8,932 nt of DNA, taken from contig CBDVBZ010000134.1 in assembly GCA_965372355.1 (NCBI GenBank), positions 1-8,932 of the forward strand. Reading direction: 5' to 3'. Both the position numbers and the translations under genes were made by a program. Below the pieces are notes generated by a model that searched no databases, was not told the origin of the DNA, and saw nothing but the letters and a program-made list of their open reading frames with translations. This document shows, piece after piece, positions 1 through 6,794 of this stretch. This DNA is from CBDVBZ01 sp965372355 (GTDB lineage Bacteria; Krumholzibacteriota; Krumholzibacteriia; WVZY01). Each line of letters opens with the position of its first letter. Position 1 is the stretch's first letter.

Positions 1-891
1 CCCAAGTACGAACAGGCCGAGCTCGACGCAATGGTTGCCAAACGTTACCCGACCGCCGAGGCGTACGAAAAGGACATGCCGAATCTGCTCATGGGGCTCG
101 GTTTTGCCCGCGATCGCGCACAATATCTTGCGGACAACATCGTCGTCGAGCCGGCGCGGGGCTCCGGTCATGCGTGGGGCGCCCAGATGCGATCGGCAAA
201 GTCGCACCTCCGCACCCGTGTGGCAGCGGGCGGGATGGACTACAAGGGGTTTAACATCGCTGTTCACGAGATGGGGCACAACGTCGAGCAGACGCTATCG
301 ATGAACGATATCGACTATACGCTGCTCGAGGGGGTGCCCAACACCGCGTTTACCGAGGCGCTTGCGTTTGTGTTTCAGGCGCAAGATCTCGATCTTCTCG
401 GCATTGCCGAGCCCGATCCTCAGCGTGAGGCGATGATGGCGCTCGACACCTACTGGGGCACTTGCGAGATCGCCGCGGTCGCACTCGTCGACATGGCGGT
501 CTGGCACTGGATGTACGATCATCCTGATGCCACGCCTGCCCAGCTCAAAGAGGCGACAATCGACATCGCCAAAGAGATCTGGAACAAATACTACGCGCCT
601 GTTTTCAATGTCAAAGACGTTGTGCTGCTCGGTGTCTACTCGCACATGATTCATTCGTTTCTCTATCTGCCCGACTATCCGATCGGCCACATGATCGCGC
701 TCCAGGTCGAGGGACAGATGAAGAAGGCGGGAAAGATCGGTCCGGAGTTCGAGCGGTGCGCGGTGATCGGCAACGTGACCCCCGATGTGTGGATGAGACA
801 GGCAACGGGTGCACCGGTCGGACCCGATGCCCTGCTCGCCGCGACAGGTGAAGCGCTCGGCCACATGGGCGGCGGTAATGGACAGCGATAG
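1..891 (+). CDS. M3-like zinc metallopeptidase, 3' part (start lies outside the window)
   Basis: The frame is open from the first base to TAG at 889-891, so the ATG at 31 is probably internal and the true start lies upstream. A HEMGH zinc motif (HExxH) is encoded at 265-279. A glutamate in the context FTEALAF, encoded at 355-357, follows the second histidine by 25 residues, which is the spacing of the third zinc ligand in M3-type (oligopeptidase F/thimet-like) gluzincins. A later segment with H, Y, YP and G (about 652-690, HSFLYLPDYPIGH) resembles the substrate-binding His/Tyr loop near the C terminus of M3 peptidases. Family knowledge predicts hydrolysis of peptide bonds in oligopeptides. 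Whether it is exported cannot be judged because the N terminus is missing. It ends 25 bases before the phosphatase start, suggesting co-transcription. An M2- or M32-like assignment is the main alternative; the metallopeptidase class is firm, the exact family less so. Confidence 0.82.
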   Translation, partial: PKYEQAELDAMVAKRYPTAEAYEKDMPNLLMGLGFARDRAQYLADNIVVEPARGSGHAWGAQMRSAKSHLRTRVAAGGMDYKGFNIAVHEMGHNVEQTLSMNDIDYTLLEGVPNTAFTEALAFVFQAQDLDLLGIAEPDPQREAMMALDTYWGTCEIAAVALVDMAVWHWMYDHPDATPAQLKEATIDIAKEIWNKYYAPVFNVKDVVLLGVYSHMIHSFLYLPDYPIGHMIALQVEGQMKKAGKIGPEFERCAVIGNVTPDVWMRQATGAPVGPDALLAATGEALGHMGGGNGQR

Positions 892-902
892 AACGGCGCT
901 CC

Positions 903-907
903 AGGGA
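903..907 (+). promoter_or_regulatory. Ribosome binding site supporting the phosphatase start at 917
   Basis: AGGGA at 903-907 lies 9 bases before ATG 917. Competing in-frame starts are ATG 809 and ATG 878, both overlapping the peptidase gene, and GTG 968, which lacks an upstream Shine-Dalgarno match but would give a more compact signal peptide. The site therefore favours 917. Confidence 0.5.
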
Positions 908-916
908 TCGTGTCAG

Positions 917-2296
917 ATGCCTTTACTCACTGACATCGTCAGTCTGGTATGTGTTGCCACCGGTGCGGTGCCTCTCCGCGCCGGCATCCTGGCGGCGGTG
1001 TTCTCTGTCGTCGTTCTTCTGTCGCCGTCAACAGGTTACAGCGCGGAGTCCGACGTTCCCCGAACGGGGAGTGTGATATTTGTTCATCCGGACGGAAGCG
1101 GGTTGGGTGGTTGGACGGCGCTCCGGGTGCTCGATCGGGGACCGGACGGCGAGACAAACTGGGACCGGCTGGAGGCGATGGGTATCTACCGCGGTCACCT
1201 GCGTGACTGCATTGTGAGCAGTTCGCAAGGTGGGGCCACCGTGCACGCGTACGGTGTCAAGGCAGATTATAAGCATTACGGGACGAACGACGCGGCACCC
1301 ATCCATTCGCTATCCGGAGAGCCCTACTCGATCATGGTGGAAGCCAGAGAGAAGGGTAAATCGATCGGGATCATCAACAGTGGACACATCGCCCAGCCGG
1401 GGACCGGTGTTTTTGTTGCGAGTGTCCCGCTGCGCGTTATGAAGGAGCAGATCAGTGACCAAGTGATCCACAGTGGCGCGGACGTGATCATGGCCGCTGG
1501 TGAGGTGTTACTGCTGCCTGAGGGTGTGGTCGGCCGGCACGGTGTGGCGGGTATCCGTAGGGACGGCAGGAATCTCATCGATATCGCTTCGGAACTCGGC
1601 TATACGATCGTGTACACACGCGACGAGTTGATGGCGGTGCCGGACGATGTTGACAAGCTACTCGGCATCTTCTCTGCACATCAGACGTTCAACGATCTAC
1701 CCGAGGAGGCGCTCAAAAAAGCGAGATTGCCGCTCTACAACCCGCAGGCGCCGACGAGCGCCGAGATGACCGAGGTCGCGCTTCGGATTCTCAAGAACAA
1801 GGGTAAGGAGTTCCTGCTAGTGGTTGAAGAAGAGGGAGTGGACAATTTCGGCAATGCCAACAATGCACGCGGCATGTTGGAGGCGCTCCGGCGCGCTGAC
1901 GCGACGATCGGGGTTGCGATGGAGTATATTTCTGCCAACCCGAATACGCTTCTCATAACCGCGGCCGACAGCGACGCAGGAGGTATGAAGGTCGTGTGGG
2001 TCCCCCATTTCCTGCCCGACGCGGCGCGTCCCCTGCCCGCGACGCTGAGCAACGGAGCACCGCTCGACGGGAGAGACGGCACGGGAAGCGAGCCGTTCTG
2101 GGCAGCGCCGGACCGTTTTGGCACGCGGTTCCCGTTCGGGATCGCGTGGGCGGCACTCGAGGATGTCGAGGGCGGCATCGTCGCGCGTGCGCAGGGCTTA
2201 AACGCTGAGTTGCTGCCTCGCAACGTAGACAACACCGATATCTACCGCTTGATGTACGCGACACTGTTCGGATCGTGGCTGCCGGCCGAGGAATAG
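917..2296 (+). CDS. Exported alkaline phosphatase (PhoA superfamily) with non-classical metal ligands
   Basis: The 459-residue protein begins with a hydrophobic segment (residues about 22-36) and a likely signal-peptidase site near residues 40-43, so it should act outside the cytoplasm. The PhoA fold is recognisable by order: PDGSG with the first metal aspartate (D59), a nucleophile region with S103 followed by GGAT and GVK (113-115), a retained substrate arginine (R173), VVEEEGVD (E304, D309), TAADSD (D351), and a C-terminal NVDNTDIYRLM that aligns with the PhoA end. Aligned by eye to E. coli PhoA, D101 becomes S102, D153 becomes Q160, T155 becomes G162, and the zinc histidines H331, H370 and H412 become N313, S352 and about R400. 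The family hydrolyses phosphomonoesters. From memory, proteins annotated alkaline phosphatase in cyanobacteria and elsewhere share the EEEG.DNFGN and ADSDAGG motifs, so this looks like a conserved clade rather than decay; real metal and substrate are uncertain. It lies between the peptidase and the reductase, 52 bases before the latter. Confidence 0.85.
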   Translation: MPLLTDIVSLVCVATGAVPLRAGILAAVFSVVVLLSPSTGYSAESDVPRTGSVIFVHPDGSGLGGWTALRVLDRGPDGETNWDRLEAMGIYRGHLRDCIVSSSQGGATVHAYGVKADYKHYGTNDAAPIHSLSGEPYSIMVEAREKGKSIGIINSGHIAQPGTGVFVASVPLRVMKEQISDQVIHSGADVIMAAGEVLLLPEGVVGRHGVAGIRRDGRNLIDIASELGYTIVYTRDELMAVPDDVDKLLGIFSAHQTFNDLPEEALKKARLPLYNPQAPTSAEMTEVALRILKNKGKEFLLVVEEEGVDNFGNANNARGMLEALRRADATIGVAMEYISANPNTLLITAADSDAGGMKVVWVPHFLPDAARPLPATLSNGAPLDGRDGTGSEPFWAAPDRFGTRFPFGIAWAALEDVEGGIVARAQGLNAELLPRNVDNTDIYRLMYATLFGSWLPAEE

Positions 2297-2335
2297 GATC
2301 GACGGAAATCGAAACCGGGCGCGATTCCAGACAAA

Positions 2336-2341
2336 GAAAGG
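2336..2341 (+). promoter_or_regulatory. Ribosome binding site of the aldo/keto reductase
   Basis: GAAAGG at 2336-2341 is 7 bases before ATG 2349. The ATACCATG context at this start is repeated at the ppk start (3485). Confidence 0.55.
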
Positions 2342-2348
2342 CGATACC

Positions 2349-3407
2349 ATGCAATACAAACTGATGGGTCGTAGTGGGCTGCGGGTTTCCGAACTTGCGC
2401 TCGGGACCATGACCTTTGGAGAAGAATGGGGTTGGGGCGCTACCAAACGGGAAAGCAAGAAGATGTTCGAAGCGTTTGCCGAGGCCGGGGGGAATTTCAT
2501 CGATACGGCGAATCGCTATACCGAGGGAACGAGCGAGAAGTATCTGGGCGAGTTCATCAAGAGCGACCGGGAACATTTCGTTGTCGCCACAAAGTACACG
2601 TTGTTCACCCGCCCGGACGATCCCAACTGTGCAGGCAACCATCGCAAAAACATGGTGCAATCGCTCGAGGCGAGCCTCAAACGGCTGGGTACCGACCATA
2701 TCGATCTGTTCTGGGTTCACGCGTGGGACTTCATGACACCCGTCGACGAGGTGATGCGCGCGCTCGACGACGTCGTGCGCCAGGGCAAGGTTCTCTACAT
2801 TGGTATTTCGGACACACCCGCCTGGATCGTCTCGCAGGCCAACACGCTGGCCGATCTGCGCGGCTGGTCCCCGTTCGTGGGGCTTCAGATCCGTTACAGC
2901 CTCATCGACCGCACGGCCGAGGCGGATCTGCTGCCGATGGCACGCGCCTTCGATCTGGCGGTCACGCCGTGGAGCGTCCTCGGCGCTGGCGTTCTGACCG
3001 GTAAGTACAACCGCAAGACCCAACCGGAAGAGGGACGGGCCAGGGAGGGGGCGGCCAAGGTCGAGCGCAACCTCACGATCGCCGGCGAGACCATCGCCGT
3101 CGCCGAGGAAGTCGGTTGTTCGCCCTCGCAGGTGGCGATCGCCTGGGTCCGCCAGCACCCCGGGGTCATGATTCCACTCATCGGGGCCCGCAATCTCTCG
3201 CAGCTCGAAGACAATCTCGGTGCACTCGATGTGACGCTCGACGAGGATCAGATGAAACGCCTCGACGAGCCCAGCCGTATAGATCTTGGGTTTCCTCACA
3301 ATTTTCTTACGGAGGACCCGATCCGCAATGTTGTCTACGGCGGGGTTTACGACAAGATCCACAATCACCGCTTGCGGTGGTCGGGCGAGCCGGGGGCGTC
3401 GGGCTAG
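2349..3407 (+). CDS. Aldo/keto reductase
   Basis: This 352-residue protein has the usual length and order of a bacterial aldo/keto reductase: an NAD(P)H-dependent (beta/alpha)8-barrel oxidoreductase, cytoplasmic, reducing aldehydes or ketones or oxidising alcohols. It opens with YKLMGRSGLRVSELALGTM. The catalytic tetrad is intact: D52 (FIDTA), Y57 (NRYTEG), K82 (VVATKY) and H124 (LFWVHAWD). TPWSVLGAGVLTGKY (206-220) and PLIGARNLSQLEDNL (276-290) match the cofactor-binding segments of the family. There is no signal peptide. The C-terminal FLTEDPIRNVVYGG stretch resembles the aryl-alcohol dehydrogenase/YghZ-like branch, but the substrate cannot be read from sequence. It lies 52 bases after the phosphatase and 77 before ppk on the same strand, so it is probably transcribed with the upstream genes. 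Confidence 0.93.
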   Translation: MQYKLMGRSGLRVSELALGTMTFGEEWGWGATKRESKKMFEAFAEAGGNFIDTANRYTEGTSEKYLGEFIKSDREHFVVATKYTLFTRPDDPNCAGNHRKNMVQSLEASLKRLGTDHIDLFWVHAWDFMTPVDEVMRALDDVVRQGKVLYIGISDTPAWIVSQANTLADLRGWSPFVGLQIRYSLIDRTAEADLLPMARAFDLAVTPWSVLGAGVLTGKYNRKTQPEEGRAREGAAKVERNLTIAGETIAVAEEVGCSPSQVAIAWVRQHPGVMIPLIGARNLSQLEDNLGALDVTLDEDQMKRLDEPSRIDLGFPHNFLTEDPIRNVVYGGVYDKIHNHRLRWSGEPGASG

Positions 3408-3425
3408 CAAAAGGCGCGAGGATTG

Positions 3426-3434
3426 TGCTATACT
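3426..3434 (+). promoter_or_regulatory. Candidate extended -10 promoter for ppk
   Basis: TGCTATACT at 3426-3434 fits an extended -10 element (TG, one base, then TATACT, which differs from TATAAT at one position). It lies in the 77-base gap between the reductase and ppk, about 50 bases before the ppk ATG. The region 17 bases upstream (AGCAAA) is a poor -35, which extended -10 promoters tolerate. No PHO-box-like direct repeat was recognised. Confidence 0.4.
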
Positions 3435-3470
3435 GACCACACCCCGCAGTTCGTAGCCATTCTGATTACA

Positions 3471-3478
3471 AGAAGAGG
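3471..3478 (+). promoter_or_regulatory. Ribosome binding site of ppk
   Basis: AGAAGAGG at 3471-3478 is a strong Shine-Dalgarno match 6 bases before ATG 3485 and fixes that start. Confidence 0.6.
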
Positions 3479-3484
3479 CATACC

Positions 3485-5659
3485 ATGGCCAAGGCCGATC
3501 ATGAGACCAAGGTCTCGCCGGAGGACCCCGAGGCGTTTTTGAACCGCGAGCTTAGCTGGCTCGCGTTCGCGCGGCGCGTGCTCTCTCTGGTCGAGGACAA
3601 AGAGCTACCCTTGCTCGAACGGGTGAAGTTCGCCGGTATCATGGGGATGCTTCACGACGAGTTCTTCATGAAACGAATAAGCGGGCTCAAGCGGCAGATG
3701 AAGCGCAAGGCCAACAAACGGTCGCTTGACGGTCTGACACCGGCCGAGGAGTTCGCTGCCTGCCGGGAGGAGCTGCTCGACCAGAGCGAGACGCTTGCCC
3801 GGATTATCGAGGAAGAACTGCGGCCCGCCCTCGAAGAGAACGGCCTCCCGATTACCAACTACGCGGACCTCGAGGAGACCCAGCAGGAGAAGCTACGCGA
3901 GTATTTTCAGCTTTCGGTGCAGCCGATCCTTACACCTCTGGCCGTCGACGTCGAGCATCCGTTCCCCTTTATCAGCAACCTGGGTCTCAATCTGGCGGTT
4001 ATCCTGCCGGATCAGGAGAACGGGAACGAGCGTTTCGTGCGTATCAAGGTGCCCGACAACCGTCCAAGATGGGTCCCCGTACCGAGCGGGGCGGGATTTG
4101 TACCACTGGAGCAGGTGATTTCTAATAACCTCGATCTGATGTTCCCGACGCCGCCGCGAAAGGTTCTCCATTTTCGGGTGACTCGCGCTGCAAGAGGGGA
4201 ACAGGCCAGCGTAGGCGATTTGGCGCCGGAGGATCCGCTCGACACGCCGGGTATCATCGTCGAGCAGGTCTCCGCCGAGCTCAGGGCTCGCAAGTTTGCC
4301 GGTGTCGTTCGCCTGCAGGTCGAGTCTTCCATCCCCAAGAAGCGTCTCAAGTGGCTGATCGGTCAACTGCGGGTCTCGAGCGATGATGTGTACCCGTTGC
4401 TGTCACTGGGGCGGACGGATGACTTGCTCAAGTTCGACGCCACGAATCGGAACGACCTTCGCCTGCCACCGCACAAACCGGCGACGCACCCGCGTTTGCG
4501 CAGACTCAGTGAGTCGCGCCCGGGAGCCATCTTCGATGAGATTCGCCGGGGCGATATTCTCCTCCACCACCCGTACCACAGCTTCGATACGTCGGTGCTA
4601 AAATTTCTGGAGGCGGCCGCGGTGGATCCGGATGTGTTGGCGATCAAGCTGACGATATACCGGACGTCAGCCGGCTCACCGATCATCCGGGCCCTGGTAG
4701 ACGCGGCGCGACGCGGCAAGCAGGTGGCCGTTCAGGTCGAAATCACGGCCCGCTTCGACGAGGCTCCGAACATCGCCTGGGGCAAGCTGCTGGAAGAAGA
4801 GGGAGTGCATGTCTCGTACGGAGTGGAAAAACTCAAGACGCACGTCAAGCTCGCGCTCGTTGTCCGCGAGGAGCGTGGCGAGCTCAAACGCTACCTACAC
4901 GTGGGTACGGGAAATTACCACACCGGCACGGCACGGGTCTATGAGGACGTCGGGTTGCTCACCTGCGACGAAGAGATCTGCAACGATGCTGTGGCCGTGT
5001 TCAACGCCCTGACGGGAGGCACCGTGCACGGGGACTACCGGAAGCTCATCGTGGCGCCGATGACGATGCGAGCGCGGTTCAAGGCTTTGATAGAACGTGA
5101 GGCGGAAAACGCACGCGCGGGCCGCCCGTCCGGCATCCGGGCGAAGATGAACCAGCTCCAGGACCCGGAGTTGATCCGGGATCTGTACAGGGCCAGCCAG
5201 GATGGTGTGCCGATCACACTGCACGTCCGCGGTCTCTGCTGTCTCAAACCGGGTGTTCCGGGTCTTTCGGAGACCATCCATGTTGTCGCGGTCGTTGGAC
5301 GCTTTCTCGAACACAGCCGGATTTACGAATTCGCGAATGGCGGGGAAGTCGAGTATTACCTCGGCTCGGGAGACTGGATGCAGCGAAACCTCAATCGGAG
5401 GGTTGAAACCATCACCCCGGTGCTCGACCCCGGAATCCGCACGCAGCTCGAAGCTATTCTGGATGCCTACGACGAGGACAACTGTTCAGCCTGGGATTGC
5501 GGCCCCGATGGCCACTACACGCGCCGGAGCCCAGCCGAGGGTGAACCCCCGCGCGCCGTCCAGAGCCTGTTGATCGAGCTTGCCTCCAGCGCCGGCGTGA
5601 ATCCAGCAGGCCGGGAGGACAACCCGGGTTTTAAGCCAAAATGGATTCATCTGGATTGA
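3485..5659 (+). CDS. ppk: Polyphosphate kinase 1 (Ppk1)
   Basis: Ppk1 reversibly moves the terminal phosphate of ATP onto a growing polyphosphate chain, through a phosphohistidine intermediate. The 724 residues carry the whole family layout: an N-terminal domain starting FLNRELSWLAFARRVL (18-33), a head domain (about 120-330), and two phospholipase-D-like C-terminal domains. The autophosphorylated histidine is H453 in LKTHVK and the second catalytic histidine is H610 in FLEHSR (E. coli H435 and H592). R393 (IYRTS) and R423 (TARFDEAPNI) match the metal- and phosphate-contacting arginines. HHPYHSFDT (361-369), HVGTGNYHTGTARVYED and CCLKPGVPGLSE are typical signatures. It is slightly longer than the E. 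coli enzyme (688 residues), mainly from a tail of about 40 residues after DGHYTRRSPAEGE. It probably has its own promoter and is followed by an intrinsic terminator. The phosphatase two genes upstream could supply phosphate, but that link is inferred. Confidence 0.98.
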   Translation: MAKADHETKVSPEDPEAFLNRELSWLAFARRVLSLVEDKELPLLERVKFAGIMGMLHDEFFMKRISGLKRQMKRKANKRSLDGLTPAEEFAACREELLDQSETLARIIEEELRPALEENGLPITNYADLEETQQEKLREYFQLSVQPILTPLAVDVEHPFPFISNLGLNLAVILPDQENGNERFVRIKVPDNRPRWVPVPSGAGFVPLEQVISNNLDLMFPTPPRKVLHFRVTRAARGEQASVGDLAPEDPLDTPGIIVEQVSAELRARKFAGVVRLQVESSIPKKRLKWLIGQLRVSSDDVYPLLSLGRTDDLLKFDATNRNDLRLPPHKPATHPRLRRLSESRPGAIFDEIRRGDILLHHPYHSFDTSVLKFLEAAAVDPDVLAIKLTIYRTSAGSPIIRALVDAARRGKQVAVQVEITARFDEAPNIAWGKLLEEEGVHVSYGVEKLKTHVKLALVVREERGELKRYLHVGTGNYHTGTARVYEDVGLLTCDEEICNDAVAVFNALTGGTVHGDYRKLIVAPMTMRARFKALIEREAENARAGRPSGIRAKMNQLQDPELIRDLYRASQDGVPITLHVRGLCCLKPGVPGLSETIHVVAVVGRFLEHSRIYEFANGGEVEYYLGSGDWMQRNLNRRVETITPVLDPGIRTQLEAILDAYDEDNCSAWDCGPDGHYTRRSPAEGEPPRAVQSLLIELASSAGVNPAGREDNPGFKPKWIHLD

Positions 5660-5671
5660 ACACGCCTGGGC

Positions 5672-5677
5672 GATAAT
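5672..5677 (+). promoter_or_regulatory. Possible -10 element for the nitrilase gene
   Basis: GATAAT at 5672-5677 matches the -10 consensus at five of six positions and is the best such match between ppk and the nitrilase. No convincing -35 lies at the right spacing (TTCATC at 5647 is weak, with a 19-base spacer). If used, transcription would begin near 5684, just before the terminator hairpin at 5691. Confidence 0.2.
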
Positions 5678-5690
5678 TCCACACGCACAA

Positions 5691-5719
5691 GCGGGGCGTA
5701 GAGCCCTGTTCTTTTTTTT
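5691..5719 (+). terminator. Intrinsic terminator between ppk and the nitrilase gene
   Basis: Bases 5692-5697 (CGGGGC) pair with 5703-5708 (GCCCTG), giving six pairs with one G-U and a five-base loop, extendable by a G-U pair at 5691/5709. The stem is followed by T, C and then eight T residues at 5712-5719. This is a textbook Rho-independent signal 32 bases after the ppk stop. It stands directly in front of the nitrilase ribosome binding site (5720). Confidence 0.72.
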
Positions 5720-5726
5720 GGGGAGA
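5720..5726 (+). promoter_or_regulatory. Ribosome binding site deciding the nitrilase start
   Basis: GGGGAGA at 5720-5726 is 9 bases before ATG 5736. A TTG at 5718 is in frame but would overlap this site and the terminator T tract, so 5736 is chosen. Confidence 0.65.
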
Positions 5727-5735
5727 TTGGATCGC

Positions 5736-6677
5736 ATGACTCGAGCAAAATTCAAGGTCGCCGCCGCGCAGGCGACCCCCGTTTTTCTCAATCGCGATGA
5801 GACGGTGGAGAAAGCCTGCGAACTCATCGCGAGGGCCGCGGCGGCCGGAGCGCGTCTCGTGGTGTTTCCGGAAGCGTTCATCGCCGGGTATCCCGACTGG
5901 GTCTGGGTGGTGCCGAACACCAGCGCGAAAGTCCTCAACGATCTCTATACACGGTTGATCGACAATGCGATCGCGATTCCCGACGAGTCGACAAAGCGGC
6001 TATGCGACGCGGCCAAACGCAGCAAGATCCACGTGGTGATGGGTATGCACGAACGCAACAGTGAGGCGAGCAACGCGAGTGTCTACAACACCCTTCTCTT
6101 TGTAGATGACCGGGGCGAGATCATGGGCAGACGTCGCAAGCTCATTCCCACGGGGGCCGAGCGGATGGTGTGGGCACAGGGCGACGGCGGGACGCGGGAC
6201 GCGTTCGATACTCCGTTTGGCAAGATCAGCGGGTTGATCTGCTGGGAAAACTTTATGCCGCTTGCGCGCCAGGCGGTGTATGCGGTGGGCACGCAGATTC
6301 TCGCCACGCCGACGTGGGACAAAAGCGACAACTGGCTCGATAGTCTGCGTCACATCGCCCGTGAGGGCGGTGTGTTCGTCGTCAGCTGCTGTATGGCGAT
6401 CCGTATGGATGACATCCCCGACACCTGCGAGTTCAAGACGTTCTATCCGTCAGAACGTGAATGGATCAATACGGGTAACAGTTGTGTGATCAACCCAAAG
6501 GGCGAGGTGATCGCGGGGCCGCTGGAAGCCAAGGAGGACCTCGTGATCGCCGAGGTCGATCTCGACGAGATCGTTGCCGCCAAGCGGTTGTTCGACGCCG
6601 CCGGACACTATGCCCGTCCCGACATCTTCAACTTCTCCGTGCGGCGCCCGTCGTCGGAACAGGACGAGCAAGACTAG
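5736..6677 (+). CDS. Nitrilase (carbon-nitrogen hydrolase family)
   Basis: This 313-residue cytoplasmic enzyme belongs to the nitrilase superfamily. It has the Glu-Lys-Cys triad: E46 in VVFPEAFIAGYP, K135 in GRRRKLIPTGAER, and C169 in GLICWENFMPL. The CWENxMPL form, the AFIAGYPDWVW segment and the KLIPTGAERMVW segment point to the true nitrilase branch (nitrile to carboxylic acid plus ammonia; cyanide-processing relatives are similar) rather than to omega-amidases, N-carbamoylases or beta-ureidopropionases. The substrate (aliphatic, aromatic or arylacetonitrile, or cyanide) cannot be read from sequence. The length is normal for the branch, with a short polar tail (RRPSSEQDEQD) after the HYARPDIFNF segment. 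The gene is preceded by an intrinsic terminator and converges on the kinase gene, so it appears to be a separately controlled single gene. It may serve nitrogen scavenging or detoxification; that is inference. Confidence 0.93.
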   Translation: MTRAKFKVAAAQATPVFLNRDETVEKACELIARAAAAGARLVVFPEAFIAGYPDWVWVVPNTSAKVLNDLYTRLIDNAIAIPDESTKRLCDAAKRSKIHVVMGMHERNSEASNASVYNTLLFVDDRGEIMGRRRKLIPTGAERMVWAQGDGGTRDAFDTPFGKISGLICWENFMPLARQAVYAVGTQILATPTWDKSDNWLDSLRHIAREGGVFVVSCCMAIRMDDIPDTCEFKTFYPSEREWINTGNSCVINPKGEVIAGPLEAKEDLVIAEVDLDEIVAAKRLFDAAGHYARPDIFNFSVRRPSSEQDEQD

Positions 6678-6701
6678 CCCGCCGCCGGTCGAAGCCCCGT
6701 T

Positions 6702-6772
6702 GCCGATTGAGCCTGTCCTGGAAGGGGCGCGTCCAAAGCGCGTCGGCCTGTCCTGGAAGTTCTCCAATCGGC
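6702..6772. repeat. Inverted repeat enclosing a 14-base direct repeat in the convergent gap
   Basis: GCCTGTCCTGGAAG occurs at 6711-6724 and again at 6746-6759, a 35-base period. Between the copies GCGCGTC is itself repeated (6727-6733 and 6738-6744). The block is bracketed by an 8-base inverted repeat, GCCGATTG at 6702-6709 and CAATCGGC at 6765-6772. It fills most of the 117-base gap between the nitrilase and the kinase. No coding potential is apparent. It could be a small dispersed intergenic repeat or part of a shared 3' structure. Confidence 0.6.
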
Positions 6773-6774
6773 GT

Positions 6775-6794
6775 ATGTAACGCTACCGTTACGT
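6775..6794. repeat. Short hairpin abutting the kinase stop codon
   Basis: ATGTAACG (6775-6782) and CGTTACGT (6787-6794) can pair over eight positions including one U-G, with a CTAC loop. It ends one base before the kinase stop codon (6795-6797 read on the minus strand). No proper T run follows on either strand (only TTATT on the plus side), so termination at this hairpin is possible but not shown. Confidence 0.35.

Noticed and set aside
295..864. A 189-codon minus-strand open frame opposite the metallopeptidase
   Set aside because: It is antisense to a gene with clear zinc-binding motifs and has no family resemblance of its own.
2297..2348. Weak hairpin between the phosphatase and the reductase (GGAAATCG with CGATTCC)
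   Set aside because: The stem has a bulge and there is no T run after it, so it does not support a terminator; the two genes are more simply read as co-transcribed.
1953..3440. A 495-codon open frame on the minus strand, opposite the end of the phosphatase and the whole reductase
   Set aside because: It lies antisense to two confidently recognised genes, its translation is Arg- and Pro-rich with no recognisable motif, and long antisense frames are expected in GC-rich coding DNA.
5718..5735. TTG at 5718 as an alternative nitrilase start
   Set aside because: It lies within the T tract of the terminator and overlaps the ribosome binding site that is well placed for ATG 5736; the added six residues do not match the family N terminus.
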